Below, piece by piece: positions 33,488-44,567 of a stretch of DNA of 64,000 bases. Each line of letters opens with the position of its first letter. The stretch's first letter is position 1. The translations under genes and the position numbers were made by a program. The stretch spans positions 6,739-70,738 of the forward strand of contig NW_005178881.1 of assembly GCF_000350225.1 (NCBI RefSeq), given 5' to 3'. This stretch comes from Chondrus crispus (Eukaryota > Rhodophyta > Florideophyceae > Gigartinales > Gigartinaceae). The notes beneath the pieces were generated by a model. That model was not told the DNA's origin. It ran no database searches and saw nothing but the letters and a program-made list of their open reading frames with translations.

Positions 33488-35201
33488 TTATTTTACAAAA
33501 ACAATTCGCTGTACCCCTTGTATACACAGTGCACGCTGACGTGCGACCCACCTCCGAAATCCTCGAGATTCAGAATGCGTCATCACTAGCACAGCTCGCT
33601 GTGCAAGCCATATGGTGCGATTGTGTTGTGTTCTCCGGGCGTCTTCCCGCAATCGAAAACGGTCTGCAGCCTCTTCCTCCCGCACTGCGCGCCGGGAGGC
33701 CGCTTCAACTTGGCGAGCATTGCGTTGCTCTTGCTCCAATGCTCTAGTTTCCTCCCTCTTCCGTAGTGTCTCCAGGACATCATCTGTCGTTAACAAAGCT
33801 ACAGCTCTAGTATTAAGTGTCCCAGTTTCTAACAAAGGCCCATCTGAACGTAATAAATTACGGTCGGAAGCGTATCTAACAACTAGATCTTTGAAAACTG
33901 AAAAGGCTGCCTCCCTTGATTCATATCCTTCGGTGTTAGAAATAGCTCCCAAACTTATGACGTCAGGGATTCCGGTCTTCCGGACGGCACACCATACACC
34001 AAAACCTTTAAACCCATTAACAATATTTGTATCTGGTACCGATTTCCTGCAGGTGGCATACAACAACTCGCAATGAGAGTAAATTTATCATTGCGTATCT
34101 CTGCAGCACTAACCAGTGATCGTTCATTCATAGCATTCCTGAGGTAGGTCTTGAAGGGAGAAAAACGGAATAGTACAGGGTTCGAGTCCGATGGCTAGTG
34201 TGCGCAGGGAGGGCAATGACCTAAAGGTTGTTCCCTCGAAGATACTTCAACGCCTTGTATGTAGTGTGAGCACCGTACCCGTACCCGTCCATTGTCAGGA
34301 CTAAGTTCTTGTATCTTCTGCATACAGGTGCGATCTCTAGCACAAAATTATTACAGAACTCACGGAAAATAGCTGAGTCCATACCAGCTGGTCCAACGTA
34401 CGCAAGTTTGCATTTTCCGGGAGATAAGAGGAGGGTGTTTCACAGCAACGGTCAGCACGAATCCTATGCTTTGCTCGTTTTCCTGGTAGAATAGCAATAG
34501 TTGTCCATAGTGTTCCATCAGCTGAAAAGACAGGCATGATCGTTACATGTGCAGCATTGCTCGACCACTTCAGTTCCGTTGAGTGACTTCGACCTTGGCT
34601 TTGCAGTGCTGCTTTTGCGCCAGCACGGAAGGCAGTTCAAGTGGAGAAACCAGATTCGTCCAGGTTAAATATTTGCGCCCCACTCGTGACCTGGGACTCT
34701 GTATTCATTTGCTGCAAACGAGCGAAATGCTCCGTCAAATTGTGTGGTGACATCGCAATTGCCCCATCGTTCTCTACTTCTCAAGTTGCATATTCTCTTC
34801 ATTGATAGAGAAGGGTTCCTGCCCATGATTGATTCTGAATATCTATCCCCCGGGGCGGCAATCGCGAGAAGGCAATTTCGTTCGACGGTGTAATGGAAGT
34901 CTCCCAATAAAATGATGCATCATGTCCTTTAAACACTCACGTGAGAGAGGCGTTACGTTGCTAGCAAAGTCTAGAGCCTCATCTGCAATTAGTGTTTCTG
35001 CGGCTGGACCGAGACGAAGAAGACGACCCTGCACAGATACATTCCACCTGACAGAATGTAGCGGCGAAGAGTTGCGTAAGGGAGGTCATGGAAACGAGTG
35101 GCGGCGCGTAGGTTCAACTTGGGAGTAGTCACGGAGATCCTCCCGTTTCGCAAACGATTGTTTCGCACATCTTTTGGCAGATGGCGGAGCGAGGAATGCA
35201 C
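33488..35201 (-). pseudogene. jerky/pogo-type DDE transposase, multiply frameshifted
   Basis: Read on the minus strand in several frames. The N-terminal region is a helix-turn-helix type (RAATRFHDLPYATLRRYILSG, about 35.05-35.12 kb), followed by LGPAAETLIADEALDFA. First catalytic Asp is in NIFNLDESG (about 34651-34680), then MPVFSADGTLWTTIAILPG (ORF 34337-34537). Second Asp is in LVLTMDGYG (about 34.28-34.31 kb). The C-terminal part (33488-34066) has FKGFGVWCAVRKTG and a charged, Arg/Glu-rich coiled stretch. At least three frame changes are needed, so it is inactive. The family is inferred from motif wording. Confidence 0.65.
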
Positions 35202-38200
35202 CCTATTCTGAATTCGTAATGGGAGGGAGGATAATGTTGTGGGTTACCGGGGTGGCTAGAGAGGGACCCGAGAGTTGAGAAGGGGAGTAGAGGGATGCCA
35301 TCATCAGCATGCAACATGAAAATAGGCGGGATGATTCATTTTGTGGACCTGCGCTTGAATATTGCATCGGAAATACGCGTACGTCAAACAGTTCTGCTAG
35401 AACCGCTCATCAATGAGAGACGGATGCTCAAACAGGACATTTATAGAAAATATATTTAAAAATTAGGTTCTGGTGACAGCAGTGATTCACTTTTTCCGCG
35501 CGGGATGATAGAAGTCGAAGTCAACGATATTGCGTCCAGCAAGTGGTTTGCGAGCGTGGATTTTGTTTCATGCTACTGGCAGTCGCCGCTTGATCCCGAT
35601 TCGTACAGTGCGTGTGGCATCGTCACACCACGCGGCGTGGTCGCGTCTAAGCGCGTCTTGCCGGGATTTGCAAACACCACAGCTCATTTTCAATCCTCAA
35701 TGGAGCCTTTTTTACGAGCTACGCAAAAACTTGAAGCCATGTCTAGATGTCTTCCATTTCCAGACTGCAGCGGAAAGAAAACTCTTTGGCTCCCTCGAGA
35801 ACATTTTCGCGATATGCGAACGAAGGAGCTTGTACCTCTCAGCTCAAAAATACGTGCAATTTCCACGACAAATCAAATCGTGTGGTAGTCTGGTATCCGG
35901 AACCGGATACAAAATCGACCGGCCAACCTGATCCGTTTTAAAATATATGCACCTCCGTGCAACTGCCAACCAACTTTCATAGTTTTTGAACTGCTGTAAA
36001 TAGATGGCACTCGCCATTCCACAACTAGTTGAGAGAGCAGCGGCCCTTTATGGGCTTCTGGAGAACGCTTGAAGTGTATCAGGAAGGCCCACATCTCTGT
36101 GAATTCATCGCCTACAGCTCAATCGCCTCAGCTGGGGACCACCCTACAAACGTGAGTTTTTCGATTTACAGGACTCTCTGAACTCGGCAGTCACACTAGC
36201 ACACCCCGATCCTGACAAGGTCCTCTGCGTCTTTACGGACGCCTCTGAGCGTTTCTGGGGTGGGGTCGTCACTCACACCACGGAAGCGCAGCTCAATTTG
36301 CCAGTTGGACAGCAACAGCACGGTCCAATGGCGTTTTTGGGTTTTGAATTTAAGAAGGCACGGACTGATTGGACACAATTCGAAAAAGAGGGGTACGCCA
36401 TTTTCAGACATTCATGAAAATGGACCACATGCTGCAGGCGCAGAAGCAAACACACCTGTACACGGATCATCGTAATCTCTTGTCTGTTGTCCCACCTCTC
36501 TCTTTGGACCCGGCCTAGGTCGCCACATAGTAGGTACAGTGCAGAGTTGGGCTCTCTTACTTTCTTGTTTTCCTTACATCAGCGAGCATGTCAGTGGCAC
36601 GGAAAACGTGTATGCTGACATCGTGACTCGTTGGACGAAGGGCTACCGTCGGAATTTTTGTCAACTACATACCGTTGCAACAATGCTGCTCCACGAATCA
36701 CAGCAAGTCATTCCCTCTCCCTACAACTTCGAGTGGCCCACACCGTTTTCCCTCTGTGCTGCACAAACTGCCCCGCGAACTCGAACTCGGCATCTGACGA
36801 AGGGTCCATGCCGCAATTCATGGAAGTACAACTGACGCATTTGGATTCCCAAAAGTAAAGAGGAACTACAGTTGCAGTTGCTCGTCCAAGCCCACTCTGG
36901 TGTGGTCGGACATCGGGGTGTAGATGCAACCGGGAGCATTTCTCGGGAGGCATTCTGGTGGCCATCTTTGGATCGCGACCCCGCCGATCTGGTGCATGGC
37001 TCCCTGCACTCCATTGTCACCCGGAGTGGAAAACTCGTGCCAAGTCCCCGCCGCAAATCTCTCCATGTATCGAGACCTAACGAAGTCTTACACATGGAAA
37101 ACTTGTACTTTGAAAGGGCACAGATCAAAAACGACATATTTTAATTATTCGAGACTATATATCATCCTACACATGACACTGGCCGACCAACAGTTGCAGC
37201 GCCGACAACTTTTAAGAGCTCTTTGACACCTGGATTGGTTGCTTTGGGTAGATGGAATACTTGGTCACGGACCAGGCTTCGCACTTTAAAAATGTACTCC
37301 TGAATTCGCTTGTCGAAGAAGCCCGGATCCAGCACCACTTCGTTACAGGGTATTGCCCGTGGGCTAACGGGTCCATTTAACGGATATGCCGTGAGGTTGT
37401 TTTCGCTTGCAAGGCGCTCCTGAGCGAATGGAATCTCCGCCTTATGGACTGGCCAGGCATCACAGAATACATACAGAGCGTGCTTATTCATGCCCACTGA
37501 AAAGGCTGGGCTTGCCAGATCCGAATCTTAAGGGGTTATACAGGACTCCGCTTGAGGTCTTCACAGGCCGCCGACTTGTCCGCCGTCTACTGCCCACGAT
37601 GCCGATATCAGACTACCAGAGCGCCATCGTGTACGACAAGCTGCACGTCGGATATTTGATCGGCATCGTAACCTTGCAAAATACTGCAGGTTCCATGAAT
37701 CGCGAAGTGCTAGAATTAACATCCGCCTCCCGTAGACGCCGCATTCTTTCGCATAATAAAAACTGGTATCTTACAGCCTTCTTGTGTTGTGGGGGAATGT
37801 ATCTTGATTCGTCAAACGCATCCGGGTGCTTAAAAGCTCCAGTTCCAATGGCGAGAACCACGTCGAGTGACAACGAATACATCCAAATGGACGTGCGATG
37901 TTGAGAACCTGCTTCCTGGAAAACCAGAGGTTATTCATGCGCGAAGAATGCTGCCGTATCGATCAAGCCTACGTGTAATACCAGCTTTACAGATTATTTT
38001 CGAGGCTTCTTCCAACCTGGAACGTGATTACTAAGTCGCGCATTCCGTTATCGGGATAAAGGAAGCGAAATGCGACTTTTTGTGAAGGTTTGTGGGGAAG
38101 GGCTTCCCAACGACGTGGAACACACTTGAGAGCCGTTTTGACGCCTCGAAGAAGACCTGTTGGGCATGTTCGAGGACCTCTTGCACAGAAGCGGCGGTGG

Positions 38201-38388
38201 AATCCTCAACTGACAAGCGCTCGCGAAGGTTTTCTTTTAATAGGACTCCGTAAGTATAGACTTTAGAAAGCCCGGAGCTTTGCACTGGGCTGTGAGGCGC
38301 AGTGGCCTTTCGTCGATCGGGGTCGATCTACGGGCCGGGAGGTCGAGGATACTGGACTCTTCTCGCCTAGTGTCTAGGTGACAAATGA

Positions 38389-38400
38389 CCTCATATGAGG
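38389..38400. repeat. Subterminal palindrome CCTCATATGAGG, left
   Basis: A perfect 12-bp palindrome starting 18 bp inside the left terminus, with a matching copy at the right end. Confidence 0.8.
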
Positions 38401-38572
38401 CCGGTTTTTAGGTGGGCCTTTGCAATTCGAATAATTGTAGAAATTTATAGCTACTGTAGTGAAAAGCTTACGACTAGAGTACTAAACATTGTAAAGCCAG
38501 AAACATTCAATTCCGTATCTCAGTCTTCCCTAATCAACACTTTCGTCTTCCTCCTCCCTAAATTTCTTCAAA

Positions 38573-40744
38573 ATGGTGAGCGTCAATGATCCTCGAATTA
38601 TTGCAGGTAACCGCGTCCACACTTGTGCAAGACTTCTCACAGTTCAGAGTAAATGTCGTCGCATGTATGGAGAAGCCTGGAAGATCGAGTTGGTCACGGG
38701 AACTGTCATTGGCATGAAAACTGACAAAGTGAAGGGTCGCAGTGTCACTTCAGTCAGAGCTAAATGGGAATTAGCAGATGGCGTCAAGGAATTCACGCTT
38801 CGCATAGCTAACATCAAGGCTGGTGAAGTGATAGACCTGTCAATGACGACCCTGAAGATCATATCCATCAAGAAACTGAACATTATGGTCGATCGGAGCC
38901 TACAGAGGACCGCGTGACGCCACTGGAAGGAGCACTCATCCCGAGTACGAGGATCTCCGAGAGTGACGAAATGGATTCCCAAGATGGCCTCATGAATGTC
39001 CACGGCCGGGCCTTGAAGCGCGAGGAAGTCACGATGCATTTAAATGGTATGATACCGCCGAGAAGATGGAAGGTGATTGGACCGATTGATGCGATTATAT
39101 CCGGTGGTCACAGTCCATCTAAAATGCATCCTATGGACTACTTCATGTGGATGTTCCCACAGGAGCACTTAGCGTTAATGGTTTCCTACACGAACGATGC
39201 AATGGAATCAAGGGGACTTCGCTTGACTACAAGAGGTGAAATTTTGAACTTTTTCGGGGTGCTAATCCTTATGACTCGGATTGAATTCAGCACCAGAAGG
39301 TCTCTTTGGAGCTCACAGGAAACCAGCAAATATCTCCGGCAACCTCAATTCGGAAACATCATGTCCCGCGGAAGATTCGAGGAGCTTCGTCAGAATGTCA
39401 CGTTCAGCTTTCCAGCTGACTCAAATGACAGATGGGGTATGATCAGGGACTTCATGGTCGCAATCAATGATCACAGAGCACCACATGTGATTCCATCACA
39501 GAACATCTGCGTTGATGAGAGTATGTCACGCTGGTATGGACTTGGAGGAGATTGGATTGAAACCGGTCTTCCTCATTATGTTGCCATGGACCGAAAACCC
39601 GAGAATGGCTGTGAGTTGAAGACTGCTGGATGTGGAAAAAGTGGATTCATAATAAGAATTGAGAACGTCGTCTCAGCTGAGGAGACTTCTTTAAAGGATT
39701 TTGAAAGTGACCACTTAAACGGAACCGCAGTGACTTTGAGGATGTTACAGCCATGGTTTCACACCAATCGTGTTGCCTGCGCGGATTCGTACTTTGCTTC
39801 TGTCCACACGGCTGAATCACTTTATGAGAAAGGTCTTAGATTCACAGGTGTGGTGAAGACATCTACCAAGAAATATCCGATGAAATATCTATCTCATCTG
39901 GAGATTGCTGAAAAGGGAGAGCACGTCACACTAGTTTCGAAGCCAGTGGCCGGGCCTCACCTAATGGCAGTGATGTGAGTGGACCTAGACCGCAGATACT
40001 TTATTAGTTCTGTCGGAACATCCAACGAAGGAACTCCAATCTACAGAGAGATATGGCGTACACGTCATGGCGTGACAAGAAAAGAGGAATTGTCTATCCG
40101 TATTCCCTCAGTCTGCGAGCAGTATTATGAAACTTGCTCTCAGATTGACCGCCACAACAGATCTCGTCAGGATGATATCGGCTTGGAAAAGAAGTTCGAA
40201 GCCAAGGAGTGGTCTATGCGTGTCAACACTTCTTTATTGGCCATTTGCATTGTGCATGCATGGAAACTGTATGCAGGTGCAAAAGGAGATGGTTCTAAGA
40301 TGTCTCCAAAAATCAGTTTATTGTGAGCTTGCTGACCAGTTGATTGATAACAAATATGATCGTATATCGTTACGTCAGCGAGAATCAGACAGTGCTGTTG
40401 AAGATGAAGATGTTGGGTTTGGCAGTGGAATTGGTACTCACCTAACTCCAACCACTCGCGAGCGGAAAAGCGCATCCGGCGAGGAGACTTGTGCTCTTTA
40501 TCAATCCAGATGCAATATTTGCAAAGGTACAAAAATGTCAAAGTTTGTTTGCTCAGCCTGCAAGGTATATTTTGACAAAGAAGTATACCTTTGTCAGCAC
40601 CAGACTGGCCGTGACTGTTTTAAGAAACATGTCGACGAACGACACGATCTTACTTACAAAGGTAAGTACTACTCCACGATTTCATTAAATCATGTTTTTG
40701 CGCGCAATTGCGCGCAAAAACTGCCAGATAATGCTGCAAAATGA
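38573..40744 (+). pseudogene. piggyBac-like transposase, two frameshifts and one stop
   Basis: The N-terminal domain (38573 to about 38893; YGEAWKIELVTGTV, SVRAKWE) is followed by a one-base frame change near 38893. The next frame (to 39975) has MHPMDYFMWMFP, EILNFFGVLILMTRIEFS, first Asp in NICVDESMSRWYG and second Asp in VACADSYFAS. A TGA at 39976-39978 stands where AVMWVDLDRR would read with Trp. Third Asp is in SQIDRHNRSRQDD, then WSMRVNTSLLAICIVHAWKLY. A second frame change near 40.3 kb leads to a Cys-rich tail (RCNICKG, CSACKVYF, YLCQHQTGRDCFKKH). There is no YqaJ domain. About 700 residues in all, usual for piggyBac relatives. Confidence 0.82.
40694..40721. repeat. 28-bp perfect palindrome at the end of the transposase
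   Basis: Arms GTTTTTGCGCGCAA and its complement meet with no spacer. It spans the last codons of the Cys-rich tail frame (stop at 40744). It could form a strong cruciform. Confidence 0.8.
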
Positions 40745-41265
40745 AAAAATCACCACTTCGGCCTTCTTCAAGTGACCCACCGATAATCGCGATCAACCAT
40801 CCAAATCGAGATCCCCCATGCCTTCCTAGGGTCCCTGTAGCCCATCTCCATCATGGAGATGTAACGTGTCAGTCGTGGCTACCATTGTCTAAAGTCGTTT
40901 CTTCATGAAGAATCATGAAGTTTCTTAGTTTCTGCATGAATAAACAAGGAAAAAGCAAAAATGAAAAAACAACCCGAAATCGCGGCTACTACTAGTGCTT
41001 AAGGCGTTCTCGGCCATTAAAACTGACTAAATTGGTCAGCATTTGAGTAAAATAGAGCAAAAAGAGATAAAAACTCCTTTTGCCCCCTATGGTTCTATCC
41101 TGCGTCTAAAGACTTGCTTGGAAGACCTGCAGCCGTGTCGGAATGCCCCTTTATTAGATGTCACCGTATTCAATCCCATGTTCGAGTGGGCGCTATAAAG
41201 CGTCCTGGGCTGCAGGTCACGAACAAGAACCATCGAGATCCCCGAAGGGATTTTTCGACCACTAA

Positions 41266-41335
41266 AGTGCTCAGCGAGGAGTTGAACCCCGGCCTCTAAG
41301 ACTCAGCGATCCTTGCAGACCACTAAGCTGGCTTG
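41266..41335 (-). other. tRNA-like segment with A and B boxes (SINE head or tRNA fossil)
   Basis: On the minus strand an A-box-like AGCTTAGTGGTCT (41317-41329) is followed about 30 nt later by a B box GGTTCAACTCC (41278-41288). CGGGG and CCTCG can pair as a T stem around TTCAACT. The 5' and 3' ends do not pair as an acceptor stem, so it is not called a tRNA gene. It lies in the 3' noncoding part of the second piggyBac-like element. Confidence 0.4.
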
Positions 41336-41467
41336 TCAGTTAGTAACTAGTCGTTTACAGTTGTCTTTATAGTCGTTCAAAGTTCTACTTCGAAAAAATT
41401 GTGCTCCTTTTGTTCTATACTTGCGATAACCTTAAATTTTGTTTAACTCTTCCTGTAGAGCATTTGA

Positions 41468-41479
41468 CCTCATATGAGG
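41468..41479. repeat. Subterminal palindrome CCTCATATGAGG, right
   Basis: A perfect copy ending 22 bp inside the right terminus. The half-site spacing CCTC-N4-GAGG also recurs at 50771-50800. Confidence 0.8.
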
Positions 41480-41866
41480 CAAATTGCGGGTCGTCTAGAC
41501 ACTAGACTGGCCCGAGAGGTCAAACCGGCGGTACGGGTACGGACCCGGGCGCCCGCCACACACTGAGGACTGCTTCGTGGCCCGGGGCACAAGGCCGGAA
41601 GCTCCTCCTCAATGGCCGCTTCGTTTCCGAAGCGATACGAGACTCTGCCGCTGCGTGCGCGACAGCTTGCGATTAGGTCATAACCACAGCATGCCTTCTG
41701 ATAGTAAGGCATTTACCGGCAGACCCAGAGACGATGTCATCGATTCGGGGAGCATCGCCAACATCGCCACCCTTCGCTTATCGTATCTCTATCTCTCCCC
41801 CGGTCGTCACTGGCCTCGTTCACGCGAGCACCTAGTGCAATCTAAGCGCATGGTTGACGTAACATA

Positions 41867-44059
41867 AAGAACACTAATAAGATCGACGCTTTGTGGCATT
41901 TGGGCCACGCTCGTACCACCCCTTTCGGCGTTTACCTGCATTCTTCACGGGTCTTCTCGATGTGGAAGAACGGCCTTCGAGACAAAAGATTGTTGCCAGA
42001 TACTACCCTTCTCTTTGCATCCAATATAATTCCATCTACATCCGTCTGATGAGGAAGACGGAAAAGACAGTTTCGTATTGCGCTCTCTATGATTCCATTA
42101 GAATTTGCATGTAATAAACTTGTGCAAGTTTGCGCTTCCATGATTTTAACAAACCACACCAACTCCCTGGTAGCAAGGCAATCCTGCCCCGCGTCGCTAA
42201 ATAGCGCATCACTGGGGTGGAACTTGCGATTGCGGTTTCAAAGTAACAATACGCTTCGACGCTCCATCTATCTGACTACGTTCAGTCGCCTCTATTTGTA
42301 CCGTTACGTCTATGAACTCCACAGATTGCTAGTATGCCCGCGATCTCTGAATGAGAGATGCGAGGTGCCTCTCAACATATGTTGGTACCGGATTTTTGCA
42401 GAATAGAGCAGACGCTTGGCTTCTCAGAAAACCAGCTCTTTGCCTTAATAAAACTGTGACTGTACTCTTCTGAGGTTCCATGATTCTTATTTTGCAGGGC
42501 AACCGCCACCGGGCTCTCTGTCCTTTGCGATGTGTGAGCAAAGTCTTGAAGATTAGAAAAGGCAAGTTACAGTTCAGAATCGTCGAATTTTCCAAAGATA
42601 GTTTCCCTGCGTGATAGAATACTGCGAACGGATTTCAACAACCATTTCAACTTTTAGGCGCCCGGAGAGTCTTTTCATACAGCTGGAGACCAATCAATTG
42701 CTCGTCCCAGCTTCGCTCCAAGATATTTTCTTCGCATGTATCGGATCTAGAAAAATACGGGGATGTTGAAATCACCCTCTGTATGCCTTGTTGATTTATT
42801 TTTCTTTGTCATCGATTGTTATGCAAGACAGAACATGGAACCCGTCGGTAGCAACGCATGCTTGAGAGATAATTCTACAAGTTTCAAGACATTCCGGGCG
42901 GCAAAATGGCCGAATACTAGCGGGAATATGTGGTTATTGCAGTCATGTAGAAATACCTCAAATTTCATACAGCATGGAGAACCCACGCCATTGCAATATG
43001 CAGAATCTCCTCAAAGGCAACCCAACCGTTCTAGTTTTTCAGGTATGACTAGCAACAGACGGTACGAATACGAACCGTCCGTGGTCGTCAATATCTGAAC
43101 ATTCTGCAACATCCGCATTGTCATCATTAAGAATCCTGTTCCCTTTTTCCATTGACTAAAGATTTTACGTGCTGCCTGAGGCCTTCATCTCTAATCCATT
43201 CAATATATAAACCTTAACAGTATGCCCAATTCTCTTCAGAAGCTTCGCGTAGCCGTGCATGGCTGCAACGCGGAAAGCCCTTGAGATTGCGGAATGTCTC
43301 ACTAATTCAGGACGTATGCTTCTATTGTGCGTAAGGGACGGTTGTCGCCGATATATTGCTTTTGCTTTCACCACTGAAGCGATTGTCCTGTAGTTCAAAT
43401 TTGGTATGTTCGACGTTTCCTCCCAAATCACCCTTGCCTCTTGCTGTACAGTTTTTGTAAGCGCTAGTTCGGCTTGCATGGCTGTTGTTGGTCTCCTTCT
43501 GACGAAGGCGTGGTTGGATGGTAAAATGTGACGTTGTTAACTACTGCAAGTTGTTCGGTACTTCTGTCCCGGTGTCTCCGCTCCTCGGCTTCACGCTTTA
43601 TTGTCTCCCTTCTTATACCGTTCTCCACCTGGTGTATTGCCTCTCTCATGCAACCAGCCAACGGTCTTTTTCTAACGCCCTTGCTTGAACTATCGCGTGC
43701 TCTATGCCAAGCAGCGCTTCTCCCTCATCTGTGCACTACGAATTGTCTATCGCCTATATTGCACTTGCGCGCTCCTGTTAGATTCGTTCTGGTGTCTTCG
43801 TATATTTGGGGTTCAATTCAATACCACTGACACAAGTGCTCCGACCCACATCATAGCCGTTCTATAGTCCTGTAATCATGGTTTCGTCTGCACTCAGTTT
43901 GTGCTTTAGTATCTGTGCCCTTTCGTACGTGTACTCTTTACACGTATCACAACAGTATACGCAGGGGCTCAATAATGTCTACTATCCGCTCTCCATCTCG
44001 ATGATGCTCTGGATCCAGAAACTGGAAGCTCTTGGACAAAAAACTCATTATAGTGTTCT
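41867..44059 (-). mobile_element. Decayed TA-target element, probably Tc1/mariner-like
   Basis: Ends AAGAACACTAATAAG (about 41867) and the inverted CTCATTATAGTGTTCT (ends 44059) are flanked by TA (41865-41866, 44060-44061). Minus-strand fragments (for example 43165-43479, RTIASVVKAKAIYRR and HSAISRAFRVAAMHGYAKLLKR) look like a basic helix-turn-helix N-terminus, and weak DDE-like stretches follow. Family is inferred from ends and target; the transposase is too decayed to be sure. Confidence 0.5.
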
Positions 44060-44061
44060 TA

Positions 44062-44390
44062 GGGTTTATTGGGCCTCCAGTGACTCGATGTAGGCCGCCA
44101 GTTGAACAAAATCACTGCTTTCCAACTTTCCTTGAGGAAGGTCATCTGAACTTTGATCGTTTTTGAAGAATACTCACCCTCCTCATGCACAATGAGTTGT
44201 GTAGTGTGCGTCCATATCAACTGTTCACACTTCTATCCAGCATCCAGGGACATCCCGACCACTGGGCGGACCTGCACCACTCGTTTCGGTTTTCATGTCC
44301 TCGCGGCCGATTTCTCCCCCCCCCGGAAGAGCCAATTTTGCTCTTATTAGAGCTCAGCAACAATTATCGGGGTATTGCGCAAACACCTTG
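44062..44390. other. Unassigned sequence
   Basis: About 330 bp between the TA-target element and the PIF/Harbinger region. Contains a run of nine C at about 44322. I recognise no gene or repeat. Confidence 0.35.
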
Positions 44391-44567
44391 TGTTGCCAAT
44401 GGCCTCGACACTTCTGAAACGACGCGAGGCAAAGTTATCATACAAGTAATAAACCAAAGGACTTCGTATTGCGGAAGGATTTTAATTTTTGCGGGCATAT
44501 ATGTAACAAATGAACATCAGTATCACATCAAAATGATGTTACAGCAAAGATTACAGAATCCCAGCAA

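Larger units (their letters stand above)
32130..35485 (-). mobile_element. jerky/pogo-like DNA transposon nested in Gypsy RT
   Basis: Likely ends are AAGTGAATCATT on the left (about 32131) and the inverted AGTGATTCACTT on the right (about 35481-35492). Target bases are uncertain: TA on the left and TT on the right. It interrupts the Gypsy RT frame and encodes a DDE transposase on the minus strand. A 1.0 kb repeat (32460-33479) is inserted in its 3' noncoding part. Boundaries are good to tens of bases only. Confidence 0.6.
25218..38290 (+). mobile_element. Second Ty3/Gypsy element, split by nested insertions, fossil
   Basis: A Gypsy related to the first one. Leader and gag start lie at about 25.3-25.9 kb, gag at 25.9-26.7 kb, protease and pre-RT at 27.0-27.7 kb, RT in two blocks (about 31.94-32.09 and 35.50-35.75 kb), RNase H at 36.1-36.6 kb and integrase at 36.9-37.7 kb. 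The RT is separated by a Copia element (27696-31935) and a DNA transposon (about 32.1-35.5 kb). RT wording (SKWFASVDFVSCYWQSPL) parallels the first element. It is very old and heavily broken. No 3' LTR is identified; 37.95-38.28 kb holds nothing I recognise. Confidence 0.7.
38371..41501 (+). mobile_element. Second piggyBac-like DNA transposon
   Basis: 3131 bp. Ends read TGTCTAGGTGAC on the left and the inverted GTCGTCTAGACA on the right. They are flanked by the 4-bp duplication CTAG (38367-38370, 41502-41505). A subterminal 12-bp palindrome CCTCATATGAGG stands at 38389-38400 and 41468-41479. A decayed transposase lies at 38573-40744. The flanking Gypsy fragment continues directly across it, which supports the boundaries. 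It is an older insertion than the first piggyBac-like element, judging by three breaks in the transposase. Confidence 0.82.
38280..41865 (+). mobile_element. Gypsy leader and gag-start fragment, interrupted by a piggyBac-like element, fossil
   Basis: 38290-38370 and 41506-41865 together resemble about 25310-25735, the leader and gag start of the second Gypsy. Shared wording includes TCGATCGGGGTCGATC, TTTCCGAAGCGA, GTCATCGATTCG and CTCTCCCCCGGTC. The piggyBac-like element 38371-41501 lies in it. The fragment ends where a TA-target element begins (41867). Confidence 0.6.

Noticed and set aside
41266-41335. Functional tRNA gene
   Set aside because: A and B boxes are present but the ends do not form an acceptor stem and no clear anticodon arm is visible.
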